Positions 12,570-24,515 are shown, counted from the first letter of the stretch. The stretch: DNA of 64,000 nt from Isoetes taiwanensis (GCA_021234155.1 JAJEKV010000017.1:20528501-20592500), one strand, 5' to 3'. The notes: generated by a model from the sequence alone, not told the origin. Numbers and translations: made by a program.

Positions 12570-15500
12570 CAACTTCGATTTACGCATGGACATGGATCTC
12601 ATCTTCCTCATGGAAACATGGGAGCATGCGGGGACCACGAGGATACCGACTTGCGGGATACCAGCACTACTCAATCTTCAATGATTGCCGCGAGGAAAGT
12701 GGGGGCATGGGGGTTGCACTGCTACTACCGAACAACCTTAGCGCAGATCAATCTCCTTGTTCAAGGCGGACAAGCACAACCCGGTGGGTTTGTGGGTGCG
12801 TGTGCAAAACTTCTGATTGAGACCCCTCTTTGTGGCGACTGCTACTTTCCACATCGCGAGAAAGCAACTTCTATCACACCCACTTTCGGATGTGGATAGG
12901 CTGGACCCCTATGTCGATCTATATGATGACATCTACGGCGGCATAAGCGGTTGGGCAATGTCATACTCCTTGGAGACTTCAATGCGCGCCGGGGTAGAAC
13001 AACTCATGAGATTTGATCCCTTGGTGATGATATATTGCGGTTGCATCCTGCAGGAAAGAGCTTGGCCACGGACATCGGATGACAATCGAGGTCGCGCGCT
13101 ATGGTCGGCGGTTGCTTTTGCTCTGCGGTATCTTTGACACAGTGTCTGCAATGGGTAGCACGCAGTGGCCTTCCACCCGCAAAAGAGCACTTGTGGCGGG
13201 GAAAACCGGGGGGCGGATCTAGTGTGGTGGACTATGTGTTGGTGCACGGCGGGATATGCATGTCATCAAGCACTTTTGGTGGGAACAACTAATCGGGATG
13301 AAGAGATCGACTCGGACCAATTACCACTTTACTTGAAGTTGGCTTGGCGGGTTATGCGAACCCGGTGCAACAACTCCTCACATGCCTCATTTGCGATTGG
13401 ATTATGAACATCACGGGGGCTTATGCCCGGATGCTTATCGATGACTGGCAGAAATTTTGCAATATCCTACACTAGAAAGCATGAGCCGGGCGGTGGCCGA
13501 TGTGCTTAGGGCTGCGGCGAGAGAGGTGCTTTGGGATAAGCGCCGGCATGACGGACCTCAAGAACACAACCTTCCCGCGTAATCAATGGTTTGATGCGAG
13601 TGCAAGGAACACAAAGCTGGCTCGCCAAGTCACGGACCACTTTACGCCCACATGCGGTCGAGGCGATGCCGCATCTTCCTTAAAGCTAAGAAAGCGGGTA
13701 CATTGCGGCGCATCAAAGGGAAATTTTTACCTCACAGGCGTCACCCGGGACCTTACGGCGAAGGGTTCTTAGAAAGCGGTCTGACCCCGGGGAATATCAC
13801 TCCCGGCGGTGGAGGCAATACTTGCAACAACTATCTCGACCCTCGGGGTGCACATGCGGCATTACCCTTGCAAGAAGGCCCGATCTTTGGAAATCGGTCG
13901 GACGTGGAACAAGGCTTACAGCGTCTTGCCAATGGGAAAGCCCGGACTTGGATGGTATGCAAGGCGAGAATTGCTTAAGTGGGCGGGGCCGTCCATAATA
14001 CCGGTCTTGACGCCTTGTTCAACAAGGCATTACGAGGGAAGGCTTCCGCTGCGGTGGACCACTAGCGAGTTGTCCCCATCTATAAGGCGGTGACCCCACT
14101 TTGCCCCAATTATTGAACAATCATGGTCAGTTCGGTGTTTGCAAAAGCGCTTCTTTGGGATTCTCGGCGGCGGTTGGCGGGGATGAGGCGGCGGCGGAGG
14201 TGCGGGCCCTCACCCAGGCGGGATTGGACCCGGCACTCAACCATTGACCACATCTTCCGTTGCGAACTCGATTGAAGGCGGCGGGAACCGCCCGTCGGGA
14301 TCTATATTGTTGCTTTGTGGATTTTCGAAAGGCGTTTGACAACGTGCCTCGGGAAAAACTATGGGCAATTTTGCGGTTGGGGGGTTCTGTAGATTTGCGA
14401 GAATGCGATTAATGCGAGGCTATATGAAAGATGCTCGAATTGGGTTGCGGCGGAACAAGCCAACCATTTGATAGTAGTATCGGGGTTTCGTCGGGGATGC
14501 CCTCTCTCCCCAACATTGTTTGGGCTTTACATTGATCAATTGGGAGGCAACTGGCGATAATGGGGGCGATGGAGCTCACCTTCTCTATCGGATCATCGGG
14601 CGGTTAATATATGCGATGATGTGGACCTCTAGCTTACACACCAGCGGACATGCAGCGACATCTCGATGCCACGGACACATTACGCCAAGCGGCCCGATAT
14701 ATCGTCAACCTGGCCAAGACTAAGGTGGTTTTCATATCATCTTCCGTCGGTAGAGGATCCCCCTCGCCAGATTACCAAGGCGAATGTGGAAGTTGCATCC
14801 ACATACAAGTATTTGGGAGTGGAGTTTCCTTCTACTATGCCTTTGGGACACATCCATACGGCTACAAGTGCCGGCATTTGGAAGGCACTATATGCAATGC
14901 AAAACAATAGTCATAGAGCGGAGTTGTATGATTGGGCCCATCGGTCACACTGTTCAAGGTCTTAGTAGAGCCTTTGTCCTTTTATACGGGGTGGAAGTAT
15001 GGGGCCCGATGGTATCACTTGCTACTTGGAATGACTTGGAGCAGGTCGAGAAAGCCTTCTTAATACGAGCACTAGGGGTGAAGTCCGCGGTCCCATATCA
15101 AATTCTCTTGCGGGAGGCGATTCTTGCCTCTTGGTGACCCTTGATCGCCACATTGTCTATTTTGAAGGTGGTCAATATGGGCCGATGCTCGTCTCCCTAA
15201 ACTAGCTTATATCATGGCAATGGGGCGCTTGGCGCCTCAAAGGCTTCTTTGGAGGAAAAAGAGAGCTCAATGGTTGGCTAGATGGAATGTGCGAGAACAC
15301 GGTGCATACATATGCAAGCGAGGCGGTCGCCATAGCTTGAGGCAATATCTTGGCGCTTGCTTCCTCGGCAAGCTTTGGGATGCCAATGCCCTTGAACATG
15401 TCAAGACAAACACACTATCAGCGCCACATAAATCCCACATTGGAAGCGAGGCCCGCAATGCTACCTGCGTACCCACTTGCCCATGAAAAGCGCGGACTCA

Positions 15501-15720
15501 TTGCCTCCATTCGCGCAGGGGCACATCATCTTGAATTGAGGCAGGCGGATGGATTGGTGAGCCACGCCGGGGCCGGGCTTTGTCAATCTTTGCCAAATGG
15601 GAGTCATTGAGGATGAATCTCATACCCTTCAAAGTTGCTTGACATATGATCAAATTCCGGATGGCGCTATCTTTGAGTTGGTGGGGCACGGCCAACCATT
15701 ACATGTGACATTGAGCACGA
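12570..15720 (+). pseudogene. ORF2 of the nested LINE: endonuclease and reverse transcriptase
   Basis: Across three frames one reads an endonuclease (LIFLMETWEHAG near 12,595; SGGMGVALLLPNN near 12,700; VILLGDFNARRG at about 12,960-12,996), then RT motifs: CCFVDFRKAFDNVPREKLW near 14,310-14,365, SGFRRGCPLSPTLFGLYID near 14,480-14,535, and the catalytic box RLIYA/DDVDL at 14,601-14,630, split by a one-base frameshift. After it come KYLGVEFPSTM (14,806) and LLYGVEVWGPM (14,978), shared with the LINE at window start. Many stops and frameshifts show it is inactive. The intact enzyme carries out target-primed reverse transcription. Confidence 0.8.
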
Positions 15721-15924
15721 CATCGATGGGGTCTTTGGGATCATACCTTTAGGAGGTTATGGACATGCGAGATCAGCTATGTCCTCGGGCACACACTTGA
15801 CATGTATATATACATTGATGTATACTTATGCGGTTTGGCCCGACATTCTTATTAATGCGCCGCGGTTTTCCCTCGAAAACCCCGAGTGAGGGGTTTTTAA
15901 CGGGGACGGTAATAAGTTTCTTTG

Positions 15925-15995
15925 CGCTCCTTGTGGGTCCCATAGGCCAATTGGCCTCAGTGGACGATAAAACATCATTCTCATTCTCATTTAAC
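15925..15995 (+). other. LINE 3' tail: hairpin plus CATTCT-type microsatellite
   Basis: GGGTCCCAT is followed by the palindrome AGGCCAATTGGCCT, then CAGTGGACGATAAAA, and short TTCTCA repeats to about 15,990. The same arrangement, with different stem bases and different microsatellite, ends the LINEs at 1,253, 43,757 and (minus strand) 47,918. Confidence 0.7.
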
Positions 15996-16048
15996 ACAAT
16001 TATTAATCCCCTGGAGATTCCAGGTTACATAGTTAATCCTTTTATCTA

Positions 16049-17187
16049 TTAATATTTATACTTTCCTACCACCTGTCCTGCCTGAATGGTGGATTTTCTT
16101 GGACTAGCTCTGCTGGGACCTTGGTAGAATTTCTTTTTTCCTCTTCCCTTCTTTTTGTCAACCAGCTTCCAACCTTGTTCTTCAGTATCGATTAAACTCT
16201 CAATCTTCTGATCAAAATTGGTGGTCTCCCACATATGTGAGGAATCAGGGAATTTGGGTATGGAAAGAAAGATATCCCCTGTATCAATTTTAACTGAGAG
16301 ATTCACATTTTCAATTGTAACCACCACATTATTGTCGATATTCAATTTCACTTGGTGGGGCTGATACTGTATGTAATTGGGCTCAGAGACCGGTTCATGA
16401 ATAACTGTTCCAGCATGATTCTGATTACCCGATGTGGACCCTCTGTCCATCTCCATCTCTTTGTTCCTTTTAGGAACCCAAGCTTGCTTGACTTCATCAC
16501 GATTCATAGGATGAAGTCATGATTTAAAACAGGGACCTTGGAGTAAAGGATTTTGAGATCCAAAAAACCTGTTGCACTAATCCTGATTTTAAAATTCTTG
16601 TGTCAATCAGAGAGGATGGGTTTGGAAATGCAAACTGAAGGATAGTTAGTTTGAGGTAAGCTGATTTCCAGAACTTCGCCAAGATTTTTGGATATGGTAG
16701 TTAAGTGTGAACGAGTCCAGAAGGCCGGAGGAAGATTGGGGAAGGTAATCCAAGTAGAGGTACAGATACTATCCTCCTTCCCGGGGATGAAATCGGCCAT
16801 CCATCTCATAATATAAAAAGGGGAGTTAGATATAAAATCATGTTTCCTCCTAAGAATAGAGTGGATACTGATCTCATCTCTGCAAACTACCTGAAAGGTT
16901 CTGTTGTCCAGCTTCAGAATAGACAGAATGGGGACGTGCTGACTCTTAGTGATCCAAAGCTTAACCTCGCCTATCGACGGGCACTTAAGCGGGAAATGGA
17001 TAAAAATGGCTTTTCTGGTAAAGATGTCAGTAGCAGAGGAGTCCTGAACTTCAAAAAGGTCAATGAAGTCCCTGTTACTGTTATTAGCATTATTAAATCC
17101 AGAAGCATTAGGGGAGAATTTCAAAGCCTCATTCTTCAGAAGAACATTCTTATAAGACAAATGAGAGTTCAAACCTTTAACCATCAT
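16049..17187 (-). pseudogene. L1 ORF1 (DUF4283-like) upstream of the split ORF2
   Basis: The first part (17,187-16,603) reads a DUF4283-like domain with KAIFIHFPLKCPS, VVCRDEISIHSILRR and STWITFPNLPPAFWTRSHL; the second part (16,507-16,049) is hydrophilic and ends in a Lys/Arg-rich segment (KKKGRGKKKFYQG). One frame break lies between them near 16,550. In plant L1 elements this ORF encodes the RNA-binding gag-like protein. No zinc knuckle is evident before the stop. It belongs with ORF2 at 6,137-10,000 as explained by the nested insertion. Confidence 0.75.
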
Positions 17188-17230
17188 TCAATTAAATTGG
17201 GATTATGTCTATTCCAAAATCGCGCCGTAT

Positions 17231-18129
17231 AAGCTATTTATTGACCATTATATTGAATTAACCACACTTTTGCACTGGAGTCCATTTTGGGCTAGGAAGA
17301 TGCATTTTATGTTGAAATGCAAGGGCATCCAAATATTCGGTCCAAATGACCCATATTATGAAAGAATGTTGGCAATATAAAAAGTAGGAAATTGCTTATT
17401 AATTCGTACAATCACCGACGACAACGAAATCTAAACATTGAAATTGTAGTGTTTTACGAATAAATAAATGACAAGCAAGTTGCTTCTGAGCGAGATTTTG
17501 AAGGGTCAAATGGCGTGGCGATTTTATTCATAAATAGCGTATTATAGTGGAACATAAACTTTAAAACTAATCCGAATCATCGTCGAAAGCGGTATTGCGG
17601 TAGTCTTTGAGATCCTTTCGATCATGAACAAACCATGCTCACGGATTCCATATAAGATGGATTACAACATCAAAGGGATCAGGATAGAAGCGGGCCGGGA
17701 TTCATAGCAACGACATCAAGCCAGTCCACGAAGTTCTATTTCTAGCTCGCGGCACCGCAGAGGAAATGCGTGGTTCATCCGGCGGTAATAGAATGTGCCA
17801 TAATAACAAGCAAGGCGAAGCCGGCCGATGGTTTGCCAATTTCATGCATACGTATTTATAGACACCTAAATTATTGTGGTATATACATACAAATTATTGC
17901 AAGTATAGCAAACCATACACGTAATATAAAAGAACAATACGTTACCGCGAGAACCAATAATCTTTGATATAAGAACACAATATATATTCGAAAGAGGTTG
18001 GTGTAAAGTATATTTCATATTCAAAACTTTTTGGAAAGTGTATTTCTGTATACATATATATATATATATCAAAAAAGTTCCCTTTCTAGAAGCGATCTTC
18101 TCTAGGTCCTGTCAATTTCCCTGTCCGAT
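17231..18129. other. Non-coding interval
   Basis: No convincing gene. A short (TA)n tract lies near 18,053-18,069. Base composition shifts from the AT-rich L1 to mixed sequence; there is a CGG/GCC-rich patch at 17,690-17,840. Confidence 0.4.
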
Positions 18130-18700
18130 TAAGTTCTTGGGTATAGTGTTTGTATCTCTTGACCTTTTTTCCTGTAGCTATTTCTTGCAAGATGCTGACA
18201 AAGCGAAGCGAGGAAGTCATCTTTGTCAAAATCCTCGGGGATGATAGGATGGTGGATTTAGTATTTGTGATTGATTGAAGCAACACTTCAAAGCGTCATC
18301 ATCAACTATAATGATGTCTTCCTTCTCTGAGCATCAAGTCATCCATCATGTCGCTCAAGCATTTCACAAATATTTTTTTTTACTGTAGGATCCTTTGGGT
18401 TATTGAATGACTTACATTTGCTCGATCCCAAGCGGATGCCCAATCTCTATGTAACTTCGGGAACTACTCTCAAAACTTCACGTATATTTCTATTCTCCAT
18501 CGACGACCAAATTACTGCAATGAAAAAAAAAGCTTGGTCTAACATCTCCTTGGATCTGACATGGATATACCCATTTTAGTATATGTCTCAAATGGTTTAC
18601 ATTTCATACCATGATAAAGGAAATTGTGCTTTAGGTAACGTTTTTGAGAGCACTCCATTCAAATCGAACACGAATTTTGGAGGAAACTGGATTAGGTGCG
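18130..18700 (-). pseudogene. FCP1/NIF-like HAD phosphatase fragment
   Basis: Read on the minus strand, 18,690-18,600 gives PPKFVFDLNGVLSKTLPK, the first HAD motif in the D-x-N-G-x-L form seen in plant NIF-like proteins. Next, 18,565-18,465 gives VIWSSMENRNIREVLRVV (the motif II region), and about 18,310-18,190 gives DDDALKCCFNQSQILNPPS then HPEDFDKDDFLASL, matching the acidic DD motif III and the region after it. Frame changes separate these blocks, some possibly introns, and stops occur between them. Family members are Mg-dependent aspartate phosphatases related to CTD phosphatases, though many plant copies are uncharacterised. Here the sequence is broken and probably non-functional. Upstream exons, if any, would be at higher coordinates but were not recognised. 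Confidence 0.55.
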
Positions 18701-18740
18701 TAATAATAAAGCACACACTTGTGAGACAAGGAGAAAGAAA

Positions 18741-18851
18741 ATTGAAATCGCTTGGCTTGGCGATTTTCAATCTGTTGGAATAATTGAAATCGCTGGTGGC
18801 GATTTTCAATCTGTTTGAAGAATTGAAATCGGCGCCTGGCGCGATTTTCAT
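18741..18851. repeat. Three tandem palindromes (ATTGAAATCGC ... GCGATTTTCAAT)
   Basis: Palindromes occupy 18,741-18,771, 18,783-18,810 and 18,822-18,851. Each has near-perfect arms around a 4-8 base centre (TTGGCTTG, TGGT, and CCTG respectively), separated by CTGTTKGAA-like spacers. They belong to the same sequence class as the palindromes near 20,880-21,115, 23,854-23,935 and 24,391-24,515. Confidence 0.7.
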
Positions 18852-19027
18852 TTGTTTGAATAACATACCTTTCTCGGTTCTGTTCAACATCCGCAATGAT
18901 GAGCTTACTCTCGGTTTTGTCTTGATGCGCCGAGTAGCGGCCACATCACTTAGTGTTTGAACTATGGTTGATACTTCATTACTCTTTATGCTAGCCTGAC
19001 TCGAGCTTTCCGAATCCCTTTGTATCA

Positions 19028-22000
19028 TCTAGGATTTTGTCTTCTTCGTTTTGCGTTACCTACATCCCCAGCCGGATTTTCCAATGTGATTGGAAGGATA
19101 GGCACGCGGCTCTACCGCATAGTTGTTGCTTGTCGATATTCTTCTTTATGCCCTCTATATGCTTTCTCATTTCTTCCCTCTGCGCAGACCGGATCTGCGG
19201 GGTAATTTGGACTTAGAGCTGGAAGCTTTATTTTTGCACTACCTAAGCGGACCCCTAGGTGCCACCTCTAGCACTTTCTCGAAAAAATATCGAGGAAGTC
19301 CTTGGCTTGACCATCGAGAGACCACACTTTGGCATTTCCTAGCTAGCTTCGAGCTTCAGCCCGACATAACCTCAACATGAAACTCCCAACACGTAGACTC
19401 TAGCAGGCGAAGGCTTCAATCGAGAAAACTTCGAAAGGGCCAAAGAAACCCGTCTTATTCAGCCTCTCCCTTATCGGCCGTCGGTAGCTCATACTTGATT
19501 GGTGAATTGGGGATGTGGTCGACCAGTTTTCTTCTTCCTCTTCCTCTTCCTCTTCGTCCGGGTCCACATCCACATCTGCAAAGTCCCTTTCCCTTTGTCT
19601 TCCCTAATTGGATTCGACATAAAAACATTCTTCAATAGGGGTTCATCTAGCGGATATAGCACCGCCAAGCAATCTTCTCACCTTCGGTTTCCCCTTGAGT
19701 CTTTCATATTCTTTATCATCCATAATGGCTATCATAAGGACTAGCACATGTGAGATCTTACTTTCGGTACTAAACTCACTATCTTTGTTTTCATCTATCA
19801 TCCCGCTTGCCTCATCACTTTAATGCATTCGACATCATTTGCGCAGACTAGTGCATATCGTAGGAAATGTCGAGTGGCAAACTATCCGCGATAGTATAAT
19901 GCATCTCGATCGTCAAACCAATCGCATGTGTTGAAGAAGGTCTTTGTAATCATCCGTGTCCATCTCGTGTACGACTATCAAGAACAAATAGAGTGATGTC
20001 GGTTGGCCCTTCACCTACCTCCGGCATGGCACACTTATAACCGGTGGACACCTTATAGAAAAAGGAGACTCGATCTACTTGCGTCTTCTTCACCAAAGCA
20101 ACTTTTCTTTTTAGGTCGACGCAACTTTCGTGTGAATCCCTTAAGAGTTGCCACATTCTTAAGCCTTTTTCTTTGCTTCACAAAATCTTTTGACCAAAAA
20201 TACATATTTCTTAATGTCATCATTAGATACGTTGTACTTTTTGCATTAAGCCTATCTCGATAACATCATGTCTCACGAGAGCCTTTGCGGTTCTTCACCA
20301 GCTATGCTTTTCGGACTTTCATATTCTTTATCGATTCGCATGCATCTTGAAGATGTCAAGTGCTTTCTCTGCCGAGGCGTTTTCTTGTAGATAACTTGCT
20401 TTACGATGCAACTATCTAGAAACGAGAGATTAATTACGCATCATCAATCCTTGTGCCTTTCTCATTTTACGTGATACCTATATCAAAATAGGCGTATCTT
20501 GGAGGAAACACGCCATGCGAATCGGCAACTTCTTTTCCAAATAAGCCCCAAAATTAGATTCCACTTTTCCCATACACAGTGGGAAGAAAAAACAATCTTG
20601 CGGGCATCTTTTGGCACCGTTTGCTCTTACATTGCCCGACTTGTGCATCCCCTTTTTCTTCTTTGATCTAGTGGCCTTGTTCTTGTCTGTATTATGGTTT
20701 GGTACGGTGTCCTTTCTAGTAATTTGAATTGGCACTCTTAGATTGCCCTTATAAATTCGGCATTGGTTTTCCATATTGATCCATTGGTTCTGGCGTGCGC
20801 AAGCTGCTCCACATCTGATTTGCAAAATATGGGCGTTAGATAAAAAATAAGCAGTGTCGTGAAAGTAACAATATAAAAAGCGCCCGGTAGCGTTTTAGTT
20901 AATCACGTATTTACAAAAAGCGGCCTGGCGCGATTTCTTCATGATGAAGAATTCCGCGCCCGGTGGCGTTTTGTAAAATCCGTCACCTAAAATAACAACA
21001 TAAACGCGCCAGGCGTTTTGCTAATCACGTATTTAGAAAATCGCAGCCATATGAAGAAATCGCGCCCGGCGGCGTTTCTTGTGAATCGTGATTAAGCGCA
21101 GCGCTGGCGCGATTTTAAACGCTATGTGTGGAACATAAAATACCTTTTGTATGCGGGAATGTCTTTCCCATGTCATTGATGTAGCGGGATTTCGGCTAAT
21201 TACTGCTGCTTTGTTGTGGAGCCAGCGAGGAATCGGCAATTTATTTGAATCTGATCTATAGAATAAGCGATTTCCGGTTTTTGTGCTTGGTCGATCAAAA
21301 CCTTAGCGCCTCCAGCGAATCTTTGGCCATCTATTATCATGAAGTGAATATCGAGGTTGCCCGGTTAAATCTTCAAGTTTATTCCACATCAACACCTTCT
21401 TCGTCTTCATATCAAAAGGCACCACATGCGGCGGCATTGGCACATCTGGGTTTTCTATCATCTTTGTCGACTATTTCCATTGCGTCTTTTGCTTGTCAAA
21501 TCTTCTGGCGACAAACATAGCCCGTGGACTGAAAAGCACATCGACATGGATAGGATCGTGAAGCTAAAGGCCAGTGGATACTTGTCGGCCATATTTCTTG
21601 AGTTTGCTCATGGCCTCTAAGCTGTCTCGCCTTGTCATCATCACTAGTCATATCTGTAATGCCTAGAGCGTCCGGTGTTTCCACGGCTCTAGAACTTGCA
21701 TCTTCCTTCTCCTTTAAAGCTTGTAGGTACCGGACTAGGCTGGCCTTGTCTTGATTGCTCTTCTCACGGTGAGAGACCTTGACATATTTTTTGGTGTCAA
21801 TAGATCACCACGACCCGCCAAATTTGAAGAGGTTATCTGTGGCCTCATCCGTTCTTAGGGCGGTCTCTTTAAAGGAACTAACAACTGCTGATAATTTAAC
21901 TTCTTCAATACTTTTTATTTTTCTGACCCGCTTCAAGTAATAACGGAACGATAAGAATCGTCACATTCTTAAGCATGTGATCGAATACCTTGTTTCTTCA

Positions 22001-22461
22001 TTTGATCTGTTTCCTTAACTCTAGACATGAAAATCAGATCTGTCTTTCGCTAGTCTTGAAGATCTCCACATACCATTTGAGCCCTCACGGTAGATCTTCT
22101 TCGGACATGGAGGCTCTACGAGCCTTCATTATTTTGGTCGTATCGTCAATGGTCACAGCGTGTGCCAAATCTGCAATGATACATCTTCATCCGTTCTTGG
22201 TTTTTTTCGTGCGGATGTCCCTGGACCTGTAGCGAGGCTTTGCTTTTCTTTTCACATTTTTAGAAGATCACGAAAGTTACAATCATGTGGTGAGTAATGA
22301 AATGCTGGCGTAGGCGTTTCATAGACTCCTTTACTTTCAAAACATAAATTGTACAGGGGGAAAGTAGCGAGACAACCAAAACCACTCATAATTATAAATC
22401 GGCGGCCGAAGCGCGTTCTTAGAGGGGACCCTCTGAGACACTTCTCTTTTATAAGAGACAT
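19028..22461 (-). other. Possible decayed multi-exon sequence, unrecognised
   Basis: Several minus-strand open stretches have a protein-like look: 19,205-19,028 (EEMRKHIEGIKKNIDKQQL), 20,156-19,950 (KVSTGYKCAMPEVGEGPTDI), 20,825-20,478 (basic, KKKKGM), 21,684-21,496 and 22,461-22,252. They share strand with the FCP1-like fragment and could be its upstream exons or another gene in the same decayed unit. Stops and frameshifts are frequent and no domain was identified, so no function is proposed. An Asp/Glu run from a CTTCCT-rich tract lies near 19,530-19,560. Confidence 0.25.
20880..21115. repeat. Cluster of six GC-rich palindromes
   Basis: GCGCCCGGTAGCG-type or CGCGCCAGGCG-type motifs occur at about 20,880, 20,920, 20,954, 21,004, 21,061 and 21,096, in an otherwise AT-rich context. 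Between them TTAATCACGTATTTA-like spacers recur (20,898 and 21,020), so part of the cluster is itself duplicated. Confidence 0.65.
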
Positions 22462-23280
22462 ACTAGGCTACAAAAAGACTTGTCAAAAAGAGATCTGAGA
22501 AGAGTAAAGACTTACACGGTCTACATTATACAAAATGGAGAATTGTTCCAACTTTAAACATATCGGAGTAAAGGAGAAGATTATAACAAAAAAACACACA
22601 AAACAAAGGTAGTAAAAGCGGTAGAAATGACAGAAACAATATGAAAGGTAGACAATGCGAGAGACACGCATACGGAGAAAATATACGAGGTTGAAAAACA
22701 TCCTAGAAACCTAACAATAAAAGGAACCTGAAATCAATTACAAAACAAAAGCGGATCAATTACACGGAGGCTTGTTGGATCAAAACTTTCGCTTGTTGTG
22801 ACCTCGGGCTTAGGATTTGTGCTTTGGGCGTCGCCCACCTCTACGCGCCTCGGCAGCGGCGAGATCCTCTAGGCGCCATAGAGGCGCAAGTGCGGATAGT
22901 ATGAGACCTGGGGTTTTGGTTTAAACTTATATGTATGCGTTCATAATCTAGGCGTCAGATTTACAACCGTAGAATTCAAATTAGCGTCCTTTTAAATTTT
23001 ATACCGCCTTTAATTAACCGCCCGTCCAGCTCATTTACAAATTTAAATTGTGTTTTTCTTTTTAGTGCAATTTCAAGATAACAATTAATTATTAATTTCA
23101 AACGCATATGTGGCAATCTACTACCACCTAATCGGCCACCTACTACCAGGCCCAAGATCATTCCTAGTATCGGCCCAAGAACAATCGACTATCAGGCCAA
23201 GATCCGTTCGATCCCATTCGATCGATCGAGCCGCCTTCAATCCATTCGATCGAGCGCCTTCAATTCCCATTCGATGTCCG
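22462..23280. other. Non-coding interval
   Basis: No gene recognised. A patch at 23,195-23,280 has repeated CCATTCGATCGA words. Confidence 0.35.
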
Positions 23281-23287
23281 CTGAACT

Positions 23288-23745
23288 ATGGTGGTCGAAT
23301 GCATTCTCTTGTTCTCAATTTTTAGTCCTCTCTTTTTTTACAATGCATTCGGTTCTTTATCGATGTTAGGAGAAGAATGCTATCTTTTAACAACAAACTT
23401 GAAGCGTAGAGTAGGATTGTGTAAAATCGAAGATTTGAATCCAAGTTCTATGTGTCATGGTGTTCCTCTTGGAACAAGTTTTCAGAAGATTTCTATTCTA
23501 AACTGCAATTATGAAGATGAGGCTCTTCCAAGAAGACATCCGGTGGCGCATCTGGTTTGGTGAAAGCGTGGGCACATTTGTAGCATGGCCAAAAGAACGT
23601 CACGAAAAAGGTATGTATATTTGGATATTCAAAAAAAAAGAATATATCATATCATCTGGCGTTGATGTTGTGAATTTTGTATTCTTTGATGCTCTTTATG
23701 ATCATATCAACCCCATGAAACTACACATTAATGAAAATATGTAGT
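23288..23745 (+). pseudogene. DUF8039-like fragment
   Basis: Two overlapping plus-strand frames carry SSMCHGVPLGTSFQKISIL, EDEALPRRHPV and, after a frame change near 23,560, SVGTFVAWPKERHEKG. The pattern (H-x-x-P-L-G, a hydrophobic strand, LP, then VG-x-x-VAWPK) resembles the DUF8039 module found in plant CACTA-type transposon proteins and related genes. A related VPTIVAWPRDN segment occurs in the gene at 26,042-29,028. The second frame continues to a stop at 23,743. No transposase core or CACTA ends were seen nearby, so this is a fragment. The similarity is by eye and moderate. Confidence 0.4.
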
Positions 23746-23853
23746 TTCTTGGGGTTAGTCATCTTGTTTGGAGGGCATCACGAGGATTCAATGTTTTCGA
23801 CATTGCATATAAAAAAAAATAAACTAATGATGAAAAAAGTATAGTGCAAAATT

Positions 23854-24515
23854 GCGCCCGGTAGCGAAGTTTGTATTCATATTCAAAAAAAGTTATGTAC
23901 ATTTCTTCTTCGCAAAAATGCGCCCGGTAGCGAATTCTTTCTATCTCTACAATATGTCAGTCAGGCCCACTTCATCTGCCCAATCCCGCAAGAAGTCCCA
24001 CCTGAACCACCCTGATATGACAGGATCCTCATCTTTCCTGAGGATGTCGAGTCTCCAAACCAGAGTGTTGTATCGATCCCTGATACTATAAATCAAATCC
24101 TTGTACTTATTTGTTGGCATGAGCCTTACTAAGAGCATGAGGAGTCGATATGTCCATAGATGCGATGGAAGTGTACCCATGGCCCCTGATACAGGCTGTC
24201 TAATGGATTCTCCAACTCTCTTTGAACGTTTTGAACAGCACACTCAAGTAATATCTTGTACAGGGTCCAGAGTTGATGGTCGTCCAGGGAACTAGAACCA
24301 GCCAGTGTATTTGAACCAGCCAGTGTCCATGCATAAGGAAAATCCATGGCACTAGAACGAGAGAAAGTAATTAGCACAGATCTATTTCATACGCGCTGGC
24401 GCGATTTGTATAAACCCGTATGAAATTGAAATGCCAAACTAAAACGCAGCGCTGGCGATTTGATTAACCTAGTGGAAAACGTAACTTAAAAATAGAAATG
24501 CGCCAAGCGCGATTT
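23854..24515. repeat. Five further GC-rich palindromes
   Basis: GCGCCCGGTAGCGAA is repeated at 23,854 and 23,920, with near-identical flanks; CGCGCTGGCGCGATTT lies at about 24,392, GCAGCGCTGGCGATTT at 24,446 and TGCGCCAAGCGCGATTTC at 24,500. These complete a set of fourteen such motifs between 18,741 and 24,515. Confidence 0.6.
24129..24377 (-). other. Unrecognised open stretches
   Basis: The minus strand reads LWTLYKILLECAVQNVQREL and then, in another frame continuing down to 23,947, RYNTLVWRLDILRKDEDP and WFRWDFLRDWADEVGL. The residue make-up looks like real protein, and the frame shift near 24,150 may be decay. I do not recognise the family. Confidence 0.3.

Larger units (their letters stand above)
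10008..16008 (+). mobile_element. Nested full-length LINE with 5' monomers
   Basis: This GC-richer plus-strand element sits between ORF1 and ORF2 of the minus-strand L1. It contains 5' tandem monomers, an ORF1-like coiled-coil region, an APE endonuclease, an RT with a DD box, the LLYGVEVWGP block, a VIEDESHTLQSC zinc-like motif near 15,605, and a 3' hairpin followed by CATTCT-type microsatellite. Boundaries come from where the L1 reading resumes on either side; no clear target-site duplication was found, so they are accurate to perhaps 20 bp. All frames are heavily broken. Confidence 0.75.
5952..17230 (-). mobile_element. L1-type LINE, interrupted by a nested LINE
   Basis: On the minus strand, ORF1 (17,187-16,049) is followed by the very start of ORF2 (TWNLQG near 16,015), then by a foreign plus-strand LINE, then by the rest of ORF2 from about 10,000 to 6,137. 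A T-rich tract on the plus strand at 5,952-5,979 is the expected A-rich 3' tail. Order, strand and content fit one plant L1 copy split by a later insertion. The 5' end is not sharply defined; ORF1 begins at 17,187 and L1-like sequence fades by about 17,230. A short stretch of this 5' region (17,178-17,207) recurs inverted near 29,250-29,280. Confidence 0.8.
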
